Source: Geoglobus sp. UBA235 (GTDB lineage Archaea; Halobacteriota; Archaeoglobi; Archaeoglobales; Archaeoglobaceae). From it: DNA of 27,634 nucleotides. Every line of letters starts with the position of its first letter. The stretch's first letter is position 1. Positions 20,410-27,634 of this stretch are shown one piece after another. The notes beneath the pieces are model-generated. The model was not told where the DNA came from, made no database searches, and saw nothing but the letters and a program-made list of their open reading frames with translations. Both the position numbers and the translations under genes were made by a program. The DNA is taken from NCBI GenBank assembly GCA_002494725.1, contig DACG01000005.1, positions 1-27,634 of the forward strand, given 5' to 3'.

Positions 20410-21105
20410 GTGGTATTGAAAGGTAGAAAAGGTCTGAAAAAGGATGAGAAAGGTGCGATAGGTATTGAAATACTGATAGTCTTCATAGCCATTGTACTTG
20501 TGGCAGCAGTGAGTGCAGCAGTGCTGATACAGACTGTTGGATTCCTTCAGCAAAAGGCAACTGCTACTGGAAGGCAGACAACACAAGAAGTTGCAAGTGG
20601 AATTAAAGTTGTGAAAGTACTAGGAAACGTACCAACGCCAAAACAGAGCACAAGTACTGTTGACTATCTGGCAGTTATTGCAGAAGTTAATACAGGAGGT
20701 CAGGATGTCGATCTGACTAACGTAAGGATACTCCTCTCTAACGAATCTAAATCAGTAACGTTGTATTATGACGCAAGTGCCACCAACAAGTCTTTTACTG
20801 ATGCAAAGACCGGAATTGATGATATATTTGACACTGCAAATGATGCTGCCTGGAGTCAACTTTCAGCAACTGAGTTTGGAATCATAGTACTCCAGGATGC
20901 AGATGGATCACTTAGTGCTGCATATCCAGTATTGAATGCAGGAGATAAGATTATACTAACGATCAACGTTACGGCAGCGTTTGGTTCAGGATTCAAGCCT
21001 AGAGAGGATGTTAGTGGAGAAGTCAGGCCTGAGTTTGGTGCACCCGGAATAATTGAATTCACAACACCACCTGCATACACAGAAAAAGTTGTTGAACTGC
21101 AGTGA
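20410..21105 (+). CDS. flaB: Archaellin, filament subunit of the archaellum
   Basis: The 231-residue protein is a type IV pilin-like preprotein. Its 15-residue basic leader ends in KKDEKG, and the FlaK/PibD peptidase should cut after Gly15, before AIGIEILIVFIAIVLVAAVS. The mature protein starts with that hydrophobic helix, which forms the filament core, followed by a beta-rich outer domain from about residue 65. Several Asn-X-Ser/Thr sites (such as NES and NVT) could be N-glycosylated. The start is GTG with a strong Shine-Dalgarno sequence. It is the first gene of the operon and the only archaellin here, whereas many euryarchaea have two or more in tandem. A T7 run after the stop is likely to end most transcripts, so archaellin would be made in excess over the downstream machinery. 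Confidence 0.95.
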   Translation: MVLKGRKGLKKDEKGAIGIEILIVFIAIVLVAAVSAAVLIQTVGFLQQKATATGRQTTQEVASGIKVVKVLGNVPTPKQSTSTVDYLAVIAEVNTGGQDVDLTNVRILLSNESKSVTLYYDASATNKSFTDAKTGIDDIFDTANDAAWSQLSATEFGIIVLQDADGSLSAAYPVLNAGDKIILTINVTAAFGSGFKPREDVSGEVRPEFGAPGIIEFTTPPAYTEKVVELQ

Positions 21106-21129
21106 TATCGTTAAACCCTATTATTAAAA

Positions 21130-21136
21130 TTTTTTT
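21130..21136 (+). terminator. T7 partial terminator between flaB and flaC
   Basis: Seven T residues lie 25-31 bases after the flaB stop and directly before the Shine-Dalgarno sequence of flaC. No clear new TATA box with the right spacing is seen, so flaC-flaJ are probably transcribed by read-through. Confidence 0.5.
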
Positions 21137-21148
21137 GAGGTGATTTTT

Positions 21149-21652
21149 ATGAGATTAAATTTATTTAAAAAAAGAAAAAAAGAGGAGGTGAGTGAAGAAG
21201 AAGTTGAAGAATCCTTGGAAGGGGATGCGGATGAAGACCTTGCTGTTGAAGAGAGAGAGGAGAAAGAAGCTCAGGATGATGACATCATAATGAAAATCAA
21301 TGAAAGGCTGAATGACATCGAGAACAGATTACCAAGGATGGATATATCAATGAGCAATCTCAAAAAGGAGATTGACGGGATACGAGATGAAATAAAAAAG
21401 ATAGAAGAATCCATGAAAGATATGATGGCGTTATATGAGGTAGTTTCGGCACAAATAAATCCTTTTGTAGGGAGTTCGAAGGCAACAAAGCTCAGCTTTG
21501 AAAGAATTGATGAACTTGAAAGGAAGGTGGAGGAGTTCGAAGAGCGAATTCTTGAGCTTCAAATGGACATCAGAATGATCTTCAGAACAGCTCTCAACCT
21601 GAAGCAGATAGTCAATGAGGTCCTTTACGAGGAGGTGATTGGTGTTGAGTGA
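21149..21652 (+). CDS. flaC: FlaC-type archaellum accessory protein
   Basis: The 167-residue cytoplasmic protein has a basic start (LNLFKKRKKEE), a very acidic stretch (residues about 12-45) and a long helical part with coiled-coil character. The FlaC hallmark ALYEVVSAQINPFV is at residues about 90-103. FlaC with FlaD/E forms the euryarchaeal switch ring under the motor, which receives CheY signals through CheF. The ATG at 21149 is preceded by GAGGTGA at 21137-21143, so it is preferred over a GTG three codons earlier. Its stop overlaps the start of flaD/E. No che genes are in the window. Confidence 0.88.
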   Translation: MRLNLFKKRKKEEVSEEEVEESLEGDADEDLAVEEREEKEAQDDDIIMKINERLNDIENRLPRMDISMSNLKKEIDGIRDEIKKIEESMKDMMALYEVVSAQINPFVGSSKATKLSFERIDELERKVEEFEERILELQMDIRMIFRTALNLKQIVNEVLYEEVIGVE

Positions 21653-22544
21653 TGATGATATCAGAAATGTGATATATCTCGATGAACTCCAGGAGGGTTC
21701 AGAGGAAGAGCAGGAAAAGGGAGATGAGGAAAAAAAAGATATATTTCTTTCGGAAGCCGAGTTGAAAAACAAACTTGACAGCTACAGAGGCAGGATTCCT
21801 GCCATCATTCTAAAGGATCTTTATGAAGTCCTCAGAGGTAGAAAGCTTACAGAAGATCAGCTTAAAAGGATTATAGCAAATGTTGAGAAGAAACTTAAGG
21901 ATAGAGGGGAAGTGGATGTGGGGGAACTTTATGCAAAGATTGACAGGCTTGAAAAGACCTTACAAAAACTCCTGAGAATGCAGGTGAGGCAGGCTATCAT
22001 GTCATCTCATGAGGAAACCTCACAGAGTGGACTGAGCTCTAAAACATCTGAACCAGAAGAAACAGTGGTGGGTAGGGGGGAAGAAGTATCTGTGGATGAG
22101 GACAAAAAAATATCTGATGCTATACGGGATGTATTTCCGACACATGATGCTGGCAGTGTAAAAAAAGAGGAGGAACGGATTACTTTTTTGGACAGAATAC
22201 CCAGGAGCACGGGTTCAATGATGTTCCTTCTTAAATGGATCGAACATCTTATTGAAAGGGTTGGGTACAGTGGTCTGGAGGATGTTCTTGATTACTACGT
22301 TGATATAGGATGGATATCCGAGGAAGTTATGTTCGACGTTCTCAAATATGCCAAGGGGATAAGACTCTATCACGAAAACGCTGATTGGAGACCTGCTGGC
22401 TACATGAACGTTCACGATCATCTGATGTCACTGCTTTTCATTGAAGCACTTAAAACAGGTAGAATGAACAAGGAAATTCTCCATGAGGTTGAAAGGCAGG
22501 TCTACAGAATAAAGAAGGGGGTCAGTGAGATAAATGGGATTTAG
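21642..22544 (+). CDS. flaD: FlaD/E-type archaellum accessory protein
   Basis: The 300-residue protein has an acidic N-terminus, a helical middle, a low-complexity Ser/Glu-rich linker (about residues 120-165) and a C-terminal FlaD/E domain of about 100 residues. The domain begins near FLDRIPRSTGSMMFLLKWIEHLIERVG and includes LEDVLDYYVDIGWISEEV. It should join FlaC in the switch complex. A single FlaD/E gene is present, whereas methanogens such as Methanococcus have separate flaD and flaE. The start is GTG 21642 after GGAGGTGA (21631-21638), overlapping the end of flaC by 11 bases; TTG at 21639 or 21645 are alternatives. The stop overlaps flaF by 11 bases. Confidence 0.88.
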   Translation: MLSDDDIRNVIYLDELQEGSEEEQEKGDEEKKDIFLSEAELKNKLDSYRGRIPAIILKDLYEVLRGRKLTEDQLKRIIANVEKKLKDRGEVDVGELYAKIDRLEKTLQKLLRMQVRQAIMSSHEETSQSGLSSKTSEPEETVVGRGEEVSVDEDKKISDAIRDVFPTHDAGSVKKEEERITFLDRIPRSTGSMMFLLKWIEHLIERVGYSGLEDVLDYYVDIGWISEEVMFDVLKYAKGIRLYHENADWRPAGYMNVHDHLMSLLFIEALKTGRMNKEILHEVERQVYRIKKGVSEINGI

Positions 22545-22968
22545 CACAACTGCAGCATTCTCAATACTTTTTGTCTTCTCTCTTATTGCATTTGGACTTA
22601 TTTACTCGGTTGTGGCTGATATTGCAAAAACGTATGCTGTGGAACTTAAAGAAAAAAAGGAAAGGATCGAACTTACAACAAATACCAGGCTTGAAATCTC
22701 CATGCTAAATACAACTCCTTATGGGTCCCAGCACAACCTGACTGTGCTTGTAAAAAACACCGGAACTTCAACCCTTCATCCCGAGTACTTTGATATGCTT
22801 GTAGATGGTATAAAATACAGTTTCGACTACTCCACCACCCCATTTTACCCAAGTACAGAAGTATGGTTCAACATCACAGGGGTGCAGGGAGGCATCAATA
22901 CAACTCACAGGCTGAAAATGGTGGCTGAAAATGGTTATGCAGTTTATGTTGAGTATCAGGTGAGGTAA
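22534..22968 (+). CDS. flaF: FlaF archaellum stator protein
   Basis: The 144-residue protein has an N-terminal membrane helix (residues 4-30, FSTTAAFSILFVFSLIAFGLIYSVV) resembling a pilin helix and a beta-sandwich outer domain with the pattern LTVLVKNTGTSTLHPEYFDMLVDG (about 69-92), typical of FlaF/FlaG. In other archaea FlaF binds the S-layer and anchors the motor. It overlaps flaD/E by 11 bases and is followed by flaG after one base, so the genes are coupled. The protein carries several Asn-X-Thr sites on the outside part. Confidence 0.9.
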   Translation: MGFSTTAAFSILFVFSLIAFGLIYSVVADIAKTYAVELKEKKERIELTTNTRLEISMLNTTPYGSQHNLTVLVKNTGTSTLHPEYFDMLVDGIKYSFDYSTTPFYPSTEVWFNITGVQGGINTTHRLKMVAENGYAVYVEYQVR

Positions 22969-22969
22969 A

Positions 22970-23407
22970 ATGGGGTTCGGTGATGTAGCAACGCATCTGA
23001 TATTTTTCATTGCTGCAGTCATACTTGCATCCTCAGCAGCTGCGATAATGTTTGCAACTGTCCAAAAAGTAACAATAGAAGCTGATGAGCAGGGAGAGGT
23101 AATAAAGAAAATTGTTGGAACTGACTTTGAGATTATAAATGATCCGGCAAGTGTTGTGTACAACTCAACAGCAGGTGCTTATGTAATCTATCTGAAAAAT
23201 ATTGGAAGCGAGGACATGTTTGTAACGACATCAACACTGACAGTGCTTTTAAATGGTGCAGCGGTTAATTTCCAGTCTGACGTGTATGAGATCAAACCAG
23301 GGGAAACTGCAACGCTTTATGTTTATTCTGCCAGAATAAACGGGACAGCCAAACTCTCTGTTATAAGTGATGTTGGAATCAAGAAGACATTTGAGTTTCA
23401 GGGGTGA
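22970..23407 (+). CDS. flaG: FlaG archaellum stator protein
   Basis: The 145-residue protein starts with a membrane helix (THLIFFIAAVILASSAAAIMFATV, about 8-31) and has a beta-sandwich outer domain with YVIYLKNIGSEDMF and YEIKPGETATLYVYS, the FlaG pattern. FlaG forms filaments that hold FlaF at the S-layer. The first residues after the initiator Met (GFGDVATH) lack a class III leader, as usual for FlaG. Its stop shares one base with the flaH start (TGATG). Confidence 0.9.
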   Translation: MGFGDVATHLIFFIAAVILASSAAAIMFATVQKVTIEADEQGEVIKKIVGTDFEIINDPASVVYNSTAGAYVIYLKNIGSEDMFVTTSTLTVLLNGAAVNFQSDVYEIKPGETATLYVYSARINGTAKLSVISDVGIKKTFEFQG

Positions 23408-24105
23408 TGGCTGTGACCTTCTATTCTGTGCAGGTCCCCAATGACGAGTTCCACAAAAAACTCGGTGGAGGAATCCCAAAGGGAACATTTGGAGTCATTG
23501 TTGGTGAGAGCGGAAGTGGTAAAAGCATAGTATGCCAGAGGATGGTATACGGCCTCCTGAGAAATGATGTCTCCGTTACATATCTCTCAACTCAATTCAC
23601 AACAGTTGATTTTGTCAAACAGATGTCGAGCATAGGGTATTCTGTTGAAAAGTACATCATTTCCGGAAAGTTAAAGTTCTTTCCAGTGTATCCGCTGATA
23701 AGTTTGGTAAAAAAAAGGAAAGACTATGTGAACAAGCTCATATCTGCCAGACATGTTTTTGATTCTGATGTTGTCTTCATCGATTCCCTCTCATCTCTTC
23801 TCAAGTTCGACCTGAACAGAGAATCTGCAATTGATCTGGTTGCATTTCTGAAGAGATTCACGGCAGCGGGAAACTCGGTTATAGTCACGATTCTTCCAGG
23901 AGAGATTGATGATGAGTCTCTGCTTGAAATAGAGGCCTCATCAACTTTTCTGGCTGAATGCACTCTAAGGAAGTTTGGAACGGACATAAAGAACACCATG
24001 ACGATAAAGAAGTACAATCTTGCTCCTGCTCAGTATCAGAAGCAGATCGCATTCAGAGTTGAGCCGAAAATAGGACTTGTTGTTGAGATTGCAGCAGTCG
24101 CCTGA
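23407..24105 (+). CDS. flaH: FlaH, KaiC-like ATP-binding archaellum protein
   Basis: The 232-residue protein is a RecA/KaiC fold with Walker A GESGSGKS (33-40) and a Walker B strand DVVFIDSLSS near residue 120. FlaH binds ATP, forms a ring at the base of the motor and regulates the FlaI ATPase. The ATG at 23407 overlaps the flaG stop by one base; a GTG three bases earlier is possible. The C-terminal half shares its pattern with the unassigned minus-strand protein at 19331-19969, which lacks the nucleotide-binding motifs. Confidence 0.93.
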   Translation: MAVTFYSVQVPNDEFHKKLGGGIPKGTFGVIVGESGSGKSIVCQRMVYGLLRNDVSVTYLSTQFTTVDFVKQMSSIGYSVEKYIISGKLKFFPVYPLISLVKKRKDYVNKLISARHVFDSDVVFIDSLSSLLKFDLNRESAIDLVAFLKRFTAAGNSVIVTILPGEIDDESLLEIEASSTFLAECTLRKFGTDIKNTMTIKKYNLAPAQYQKQIAFRVEPKIGLVVEIAAVA

Positions 24106-24115
24106 GGTGGTTGCA

Positions 24116-25759
24116 ATGAAGGCAGTGAAAAGTGAGAAGCTTGACGTTGCGATTAAAAGAAACCCTCATCTTAGGAGGTACTTGGACACGTTCAGAAAGA
24201 GAGAGGGAACAATACCCAACTTTGTGGTCCAGCTCTCCAGAGAGATGAAATCCCTGCCAAGACCGAACATACTTTACCCTGTAGGTGATCCTGTTTTCAT
24301 CCACATATACACTGACAGGGAAGGGAAAAAAAGGTACATTGCAATAGAACCGAGATTGAGGAGAGAAGAGGAGGAAAAGTTCAATGCCGTGCTTGATGCA
24401 ATGCTTGAGCTCGCCCCTTATGAACCACCACCAGAAACAGATGAGGAGATGGAAAAGCTCATAGACAGGCTGTTTGACAGGGTTGTTGAGATAACCAGCA
24501 CGAAGAAGGAGTTCAGGAAAAAGAGCAGATTTTCTCTTTCATTCTCTAAGATTCCACTGACTAAGGAGGAGGCCTATAACTACAGGTACCTGATAAAGAG
24601 GGAGGTTATAGGCACCGGCCCTCTTGAACCTCTGATAAGGGATCCTCACATCGAGGATATTCATGTTATCGGGCCGAAAAACACCCATGTTGTTCATAAG
24701 ATATTCGACATGATGCCCACAAACATCGATTTCGGTGACGATCTGAAGATGGCAGAGTATCTGAAGAACCTCGGGGAGAGAATGGGGAGGCCTGTGAGTG
24801 AAAAAGAACCCATTGTTGACGGTTCACTGCCTGATGGGAGCAGAATAAACATAATATACTCAACAGATGTGAGCCTTAAAGGCCCCTCATTCACAATCAG
24901 AAAGTTCACGGCGGTGCCGATATCGATAACCCAGCTAATAAACTGGGGAACTTTAAGTGCCGAGGTTGCAGCCTATCTCTGGCTTTGCCTTGAATACGGA
25001 ATGAGCATATGGGTTAGTGGAGAGACTGCAAGCGGAAAGACCACAACCCTGAATGCCATGATCCCATTCATCAAACCTGATTCGAAGATCTACACTGCAG
25101 AGGATACACCTGAAGTTCAGGTTCCACACCCTGTCTGGCAGCAGCTCAACACGAGAGAGAGGGGTGAGGCAGGAAAGGTTGACCTCTTTGATTTGCTGAG
25201 GGCTGCATTGAGAAGCAGACCAAACTACATCATAGTTGGAGAGATAAGAGGTAAGGAAGGTTCAATTGCGTTTCAGGCAATGCAGACCGGGCATCCGGTT
25301 CTTGCGACATTTCATGCAGGGAGTGTCAAGAAGCTCATACAGCGTCTGACTGGTGATCCGATAAATGTCCCCATAACATTTGTAGACAACCTCAATGTTG
25401 TTCTCATTCAGCAGGCAGTTTACAGAAAAGGACAGTTTTTGAGAAGATGTCTTGTTGTTGAGGAAATTGAGGGATACTATGAGGAGATAGGAGGAGTTGT
25501 CACAAGATCGGTTTTTGAGTGGGACAGTGTGAATGATGAGCACGTTTTCAGGGGGCTTTACAACAGTTACGTCCTCGAGAACAAGATCGCCCAGACGGCG
25601 GGATATGAGGATCCGAGAGAAATCTACAATGAACTTGAGCTGAGATCGAGAATTCTCACGAGAATGATAGAGGAGAAAATACTGGACTACTATGAGGTTG
25701 CCAAGGTAATATGGAACTTTTACAAGAAAGGGATTGAAGGTTTGCCTTTCAGGTTGTGA
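24116..25759 (+). CDS. flaI: FlaI, archaellum motor and assembly ATPase
   Basis: The 547-residue protein is the hexameric secretion-type ATPase that drives filament assembly and rotation. It shows Walker A GETASGKT (302-309), an Asp box near TAEDTPEV (327-334), Walker B YIIVGEIRG (371-379) and a His box TGHPVLATFHAG (391-402). The N-terminal part (1-150) has the charged helices of FlaI, which is where it differs from pilus ATPases. The ATG at 24116 is preceded by GAGGTGG at 24104-24110, overlapping the flaH stop, so it is preferred over earlier in-frame codons. The stop lies 4 bases before the flaJ ATG. Confidence 0.95.
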   Translation: MKAVKSEKLDVAIKRNPHLRRYLDTFRKREGTIPNFVVQLSREMKSLPRPNILYPVGDPVFIHIYTDREGKKRYIAIEPRLRREEEEKFNAVLDAMLELAPYEPPPETDEEMEKLIDRLFDRVVEITSTKKEFRKKSRFSLSFSKIPLTKEEAYNYRYLIKREVIGTGPLEPLIRDPHIEDIHVIGPKNTHVVHKIFDMMPTNIDFGDDLKMAEYLKNLGERMGRPVSEKEPIVDGSLPDGSRINIIYSTDVSLKGPSFTIRKFTAVPISITQLINWGTLSAEVAAYLWLCLEYGMSIWVSGETASGKTTTLNAMIPFIKPDSKIYTAEDTPEVQVPHPVWQQLNTRERGEAGKVDLFDLLRAALRSRPNYIIVGEIRGKEGSIAFQAMQTGHPVLATFHAGSVKKLIQRLTGDPINVPITFVDNLNVVLIQQAVYRKGQFLRRCLVVEEIEGYYEEIGGVVTRSVFEWDSVNDEHVFRGLYNSYVLENKIAQTAGYEDPREIYNELELRSRILTRMIEEKILDYYEVAKVIWNFYKKGIEGLPFRL

Positions 25760-25763
25760 TAAC

Positions 25764-27437
25764 ATGAATGTGAGGCATCTGGGTATAAATGTGGAAAGAT
25801 ATCTGAGATTCATTCTACTTCCATCACTGATCGGTGCAGTCATCCTCTTCTTCGTGATTTACTTTGTCCTTTACTCAATGCTCGAGCCGCTTGGCATGTT
25901 CAGAATTCTGATCCTGACAGTTCCCGTTTTTGTGATCCTTCCAGCGATTCTCTACATAAAGATGGTTGAGGTCAGGATGAAAAATGAGATTGACAATAAC
26001 ATTCATTTCTACATAACTCACATGGGTGCTCTCTCAACCTCTGAAATTGACAGAAAGGAGCTGATGAAGATTCTGTCAGAGAGATCCGAGTACAAGGCTC
26101 TTGCAGAGGAAACCAGAAAAATATTCCTTTTAATGTCAAAGTGGAGGAGAAATCTTGCTCAGGCCTGCAGGTTTATAGCAAAGAGAACTCCAAGCAAGAT
26201 ATTCTCGGATTTCCTTGACAGAATGGCTCACGAACTTGACAGTGGTGAGGATTTCAAGGAGTTCATCAAAAGGGAGCAGAAAGTTGTCATGGAAGATTTT
26301 GTTACACTCTACAACGGGAAAATGTACAGTATAGATATATTTAAGGAGATATACGTATCCATAATTCTTTCACTCAGTTTCTTTGCAGCCTTTGCAATAA
26401 TAATGCCATTCCTTACCGGAATAAGTGTGAAAACTACAATATATCTCGTCATGATCTTTTTCTTCATAACAGAGGCAGGCGTTTTACTCTATCTGAAGGC
26501 TGTTGTTCCTGAAGACCCTATCTGGCAAACGTCTGGAGAATATACTGAGATAGATATAAGAATATACAGAATATTCGTTATTTCACTTTTTGTGTTTTTG
26601 ATTCTATTTACTGGATTGCTTTATCTGAACTATGTTATGAATTTAATCGACCTTCCTTTCACATTCCTTATGGCTTTAGCGATCACACCCTTTTTAATTC
26701 CAGGATTCTTGGCGAGAAAAGAGGAGAAATTAATATCGGAAAAAGACAGAAATGCGCCATCCTTCATAATGAGTCTTGGTGCCTCATCATCTGCAAGAGG
26801 GGGAAATATACTCGAAAGTCTCAAATATCTAACAGCACACGACTTTGGGGCGCTGACCGAAGACGTAAAGTCTCTTTACAGACGATTGAATTCAAGAATA
26901 AATAAAAAACGGGCATGGGAAAAATTTGCGATATCTACAAACAGCAACCTGATTTACAGATTCACCGATATGTTTGTTGAAGCGATCTCTCTGGGAGCTG
27001 AGCCAATTGATGTTGCAGAGATTGTTTCATCAAACTTCATCACAATAAACAACCTCAGAAAAAGGAGAGCTCAGACTACGAGCTCATTTATTGGAATCGC
27101 ATACGGTGTGATAATAGGGATTTCATTTGCCCTCTACATATCCTTTGGTGTTGTGGAGTCTATGAACAACCTGTATTCAAGCCTTGAAATACCTGCTGAA
27201 ATGATTGGTTCAATACTCCATGTTGTTCCTGCAGAAGATCTGACTTTTGTTTCAAGGCTCATAACTCTGCTTATGCTCATACATGCTGTTTTATCCACTA
27301 TAGCCATAAAGGTGATGGATGGAGGTAGAATAACCGCAGGGCTTATTCATATGGTCGGAATGATGTGGGTCGCAGCTATAGCCGGATATGTGAGTCAGGT
27401 TACGATCACCTCTCTTCTCTCGGCAGGGGGTGTGTGA
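25764..27437 (+). CDS. flaJ: FlaJ, archaellum membrane platform protein
   Basis: The 557-residue integral membrane protein has two T2SF-type cytoplasmic domains. Hydrophobic segments lie near residues 20-48, 50-70, 200-260 and 275-325, with another set near 450-480 and 500-555. It anchors FlaI and FlaH at the membrane. The cytoplasmic loops carry many charged residues, such as the KKRAWEKFA region near 380, where FlaI is expected to contact. The ATG at 25764 is four bases after the flaI stop; the ten codons upstream in frame are inside flaI and are not needed. It is the last gene of the operon. Confidence 0.93.
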   Translation: MNVRHLGINVERYLRFILLPSLIGAVILFFVIYFVLYSMLEPLGMFRILILTVPVFVILPAILYIKMVEVRMKNEIDNNIHFYITHMGALSTSEIDRKELMKILSERSEYKALAEETRKIFLLMSKWRRNLAQACRFIAKRTPSKIFSDFLDRMAHELDSGEDFKEFIKREQKVVMEDFVTLYNGKMYSIDIFKEIYVSIILSLSFFAAFAIIMPFLTGISVKTTIYLVMIFFFITEAGVLLYLKAVVPEDPIWQTSGEYTEIDIRIYRIFVISLFVFLILFTGLLYLNYVMNLIDLPFTFLMALAITPFLIPGFLARKEEKLISEKDRNAPSFIMSLGASSSARGGNILESLKYLTAHDFGALTEDVKSLYRRLNSRINKKRAWEKFAISTNSNLIYRFTDMFVEAISLGAEPIDVAEIVSSNFITINNLRKRRAQTTSSFIGIAYGVIIGISFALYISFGVVESMNNLYSSLEIPAEMIGSILHVVPAEDLTFVSRLITLLMLIHAVLSTIAIKVMDGGRITAGLIHMVGMMWVAAIAGYVSQVTITSLLSAGGV

Positions 27438-27528
27438 GGTGGGAGAGAATTGCATGATGATAATGAGGATAATCATTTTATATTGGAATTTGACATAATA
27501 ATGCCAGAGGTGAAAAACATTGATCCCT

Positions 27529-27634
27529 TCACACCTTTTTACAATCGACCCTCACATTCTCAGAAGCATCAATAAAAGCATCCTGCGGAGGAAGGTTCTC
27601 TTTTACCTTTGCAACATTCACCCCAATGCAGACT
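27529..27634 (-). CDS. C-terminal end of an unidentified protein, cut by the window edge
   Basis: The minus strand is open from the right edge to TGA at 27529-27531, giving the last 34 residues, beginning VCIGVNVAKV and ending VRVDCKKV. No stop interrupts the frame and the codon pattern looks coding, but the fragment is too short to assign a family. It converges on flaJ with 91 non-coding bases between them, which contain only a weak 5-base stem (27462-27477) near T-rich sequence. Confidence 0.5.
   Translation of the reverse strand, partial: VCIGVNVAKVKENLPPQDAFIDASENVRVDCKKV

Noticed and set aside
1..27634. CRISPR arrays, insertion sequences, tRNA or rRNA genes
   Set aside because: No regularly spaced repeats, transposase-like frames, tRNA cloverleaf patterns or rRNA signatures were noticed when reading both strands.

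Overview
The window reads as euryarchaeal chromosome, most likely from the order Archaeoglobales (Archaeoglobus/Geoglobus/Ferroglobus type). The support is a euryarchaeal-type archaellum operon, an archaeal 7S SRP RNA, a CetZ-like tubulin homologue, TATA boxes about 26 nt upstream of many start codons, a menaquinone (futalosine pathway) gene, crotonase-family genes, a 2-oxoacid:ferredoxin oxidoreductase and an AF_0795-like KaiC protein beside its usual small partner. The genus is an inference; no rRNA gene is present to settle it.

Left part (1-6000). The first 448 bases are the decayed C-terminal end of a subtilisin-family protease. Then come, on the minus strand, a membrane protein/winged-helix regulator pair, an enoyl-CoA-isomerase-like crotonase, a Tat-type lipoprotein with a DUF362 domain, argC, a second crotonase joined to argC, and a DMT-family transporter.

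Middle (6000-15100). A GC-rich island at 6108-6418 is the SRP RNA on the minus strand, with its own TATA box and T-run. It is followed by a small winged-helix protein, a KaiC-like ATPase overlapping a small helix-turn-helix partner, a polyprenyl diphosphate synthase, a PHP-family phosphoesterase, a DUF211 protein, a two-gene 2-oxoacid:acceptor oxidoreductase (fused gamma-alpha, plus beta), a CetZ homologue and a bifunctional NAD(P)HX epimerase/dehydratase.

Right-middle (15100-19970). A rubrerythrin-like diiron protein, a DUF763 protein, an Mre11/SbcD-related phosphoesterase with a DUF2240 protein, a PyrK-like electron-transfer subunit, MqnD and an unassigned 212-residue protein. The last looks like a FlaH/KaiC fold without nucleotide-binding motifs.

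Right part (19970-27634). A 440-base intergenic region holds a candidate structured RNA and a palindrome over the archaellin TATA box. It precedes a complete plus-strand archaellum operon in the order flaB, flaC, flaD/E, flaF, flaG, flaH, flaI, flaJ, with one archaellin. A T-run after flaB probably makes archaellin mRNA more abundant than the machinery mRNA. The window ends in the 3' end of an unidentified minus-strand gene.

The genes are tightly packed. Four convergent pairs overlap or touch at their stop codons, and most promoters suggest leaderless mRNAs; only operon-internal or strongly translated genes (argC and several fla genes) have clear Shine-Dalgarno sequences. The most unusual items are the Walker-less FlaH-like protein divergent from the archaellum operon and the candidate RNA between them.
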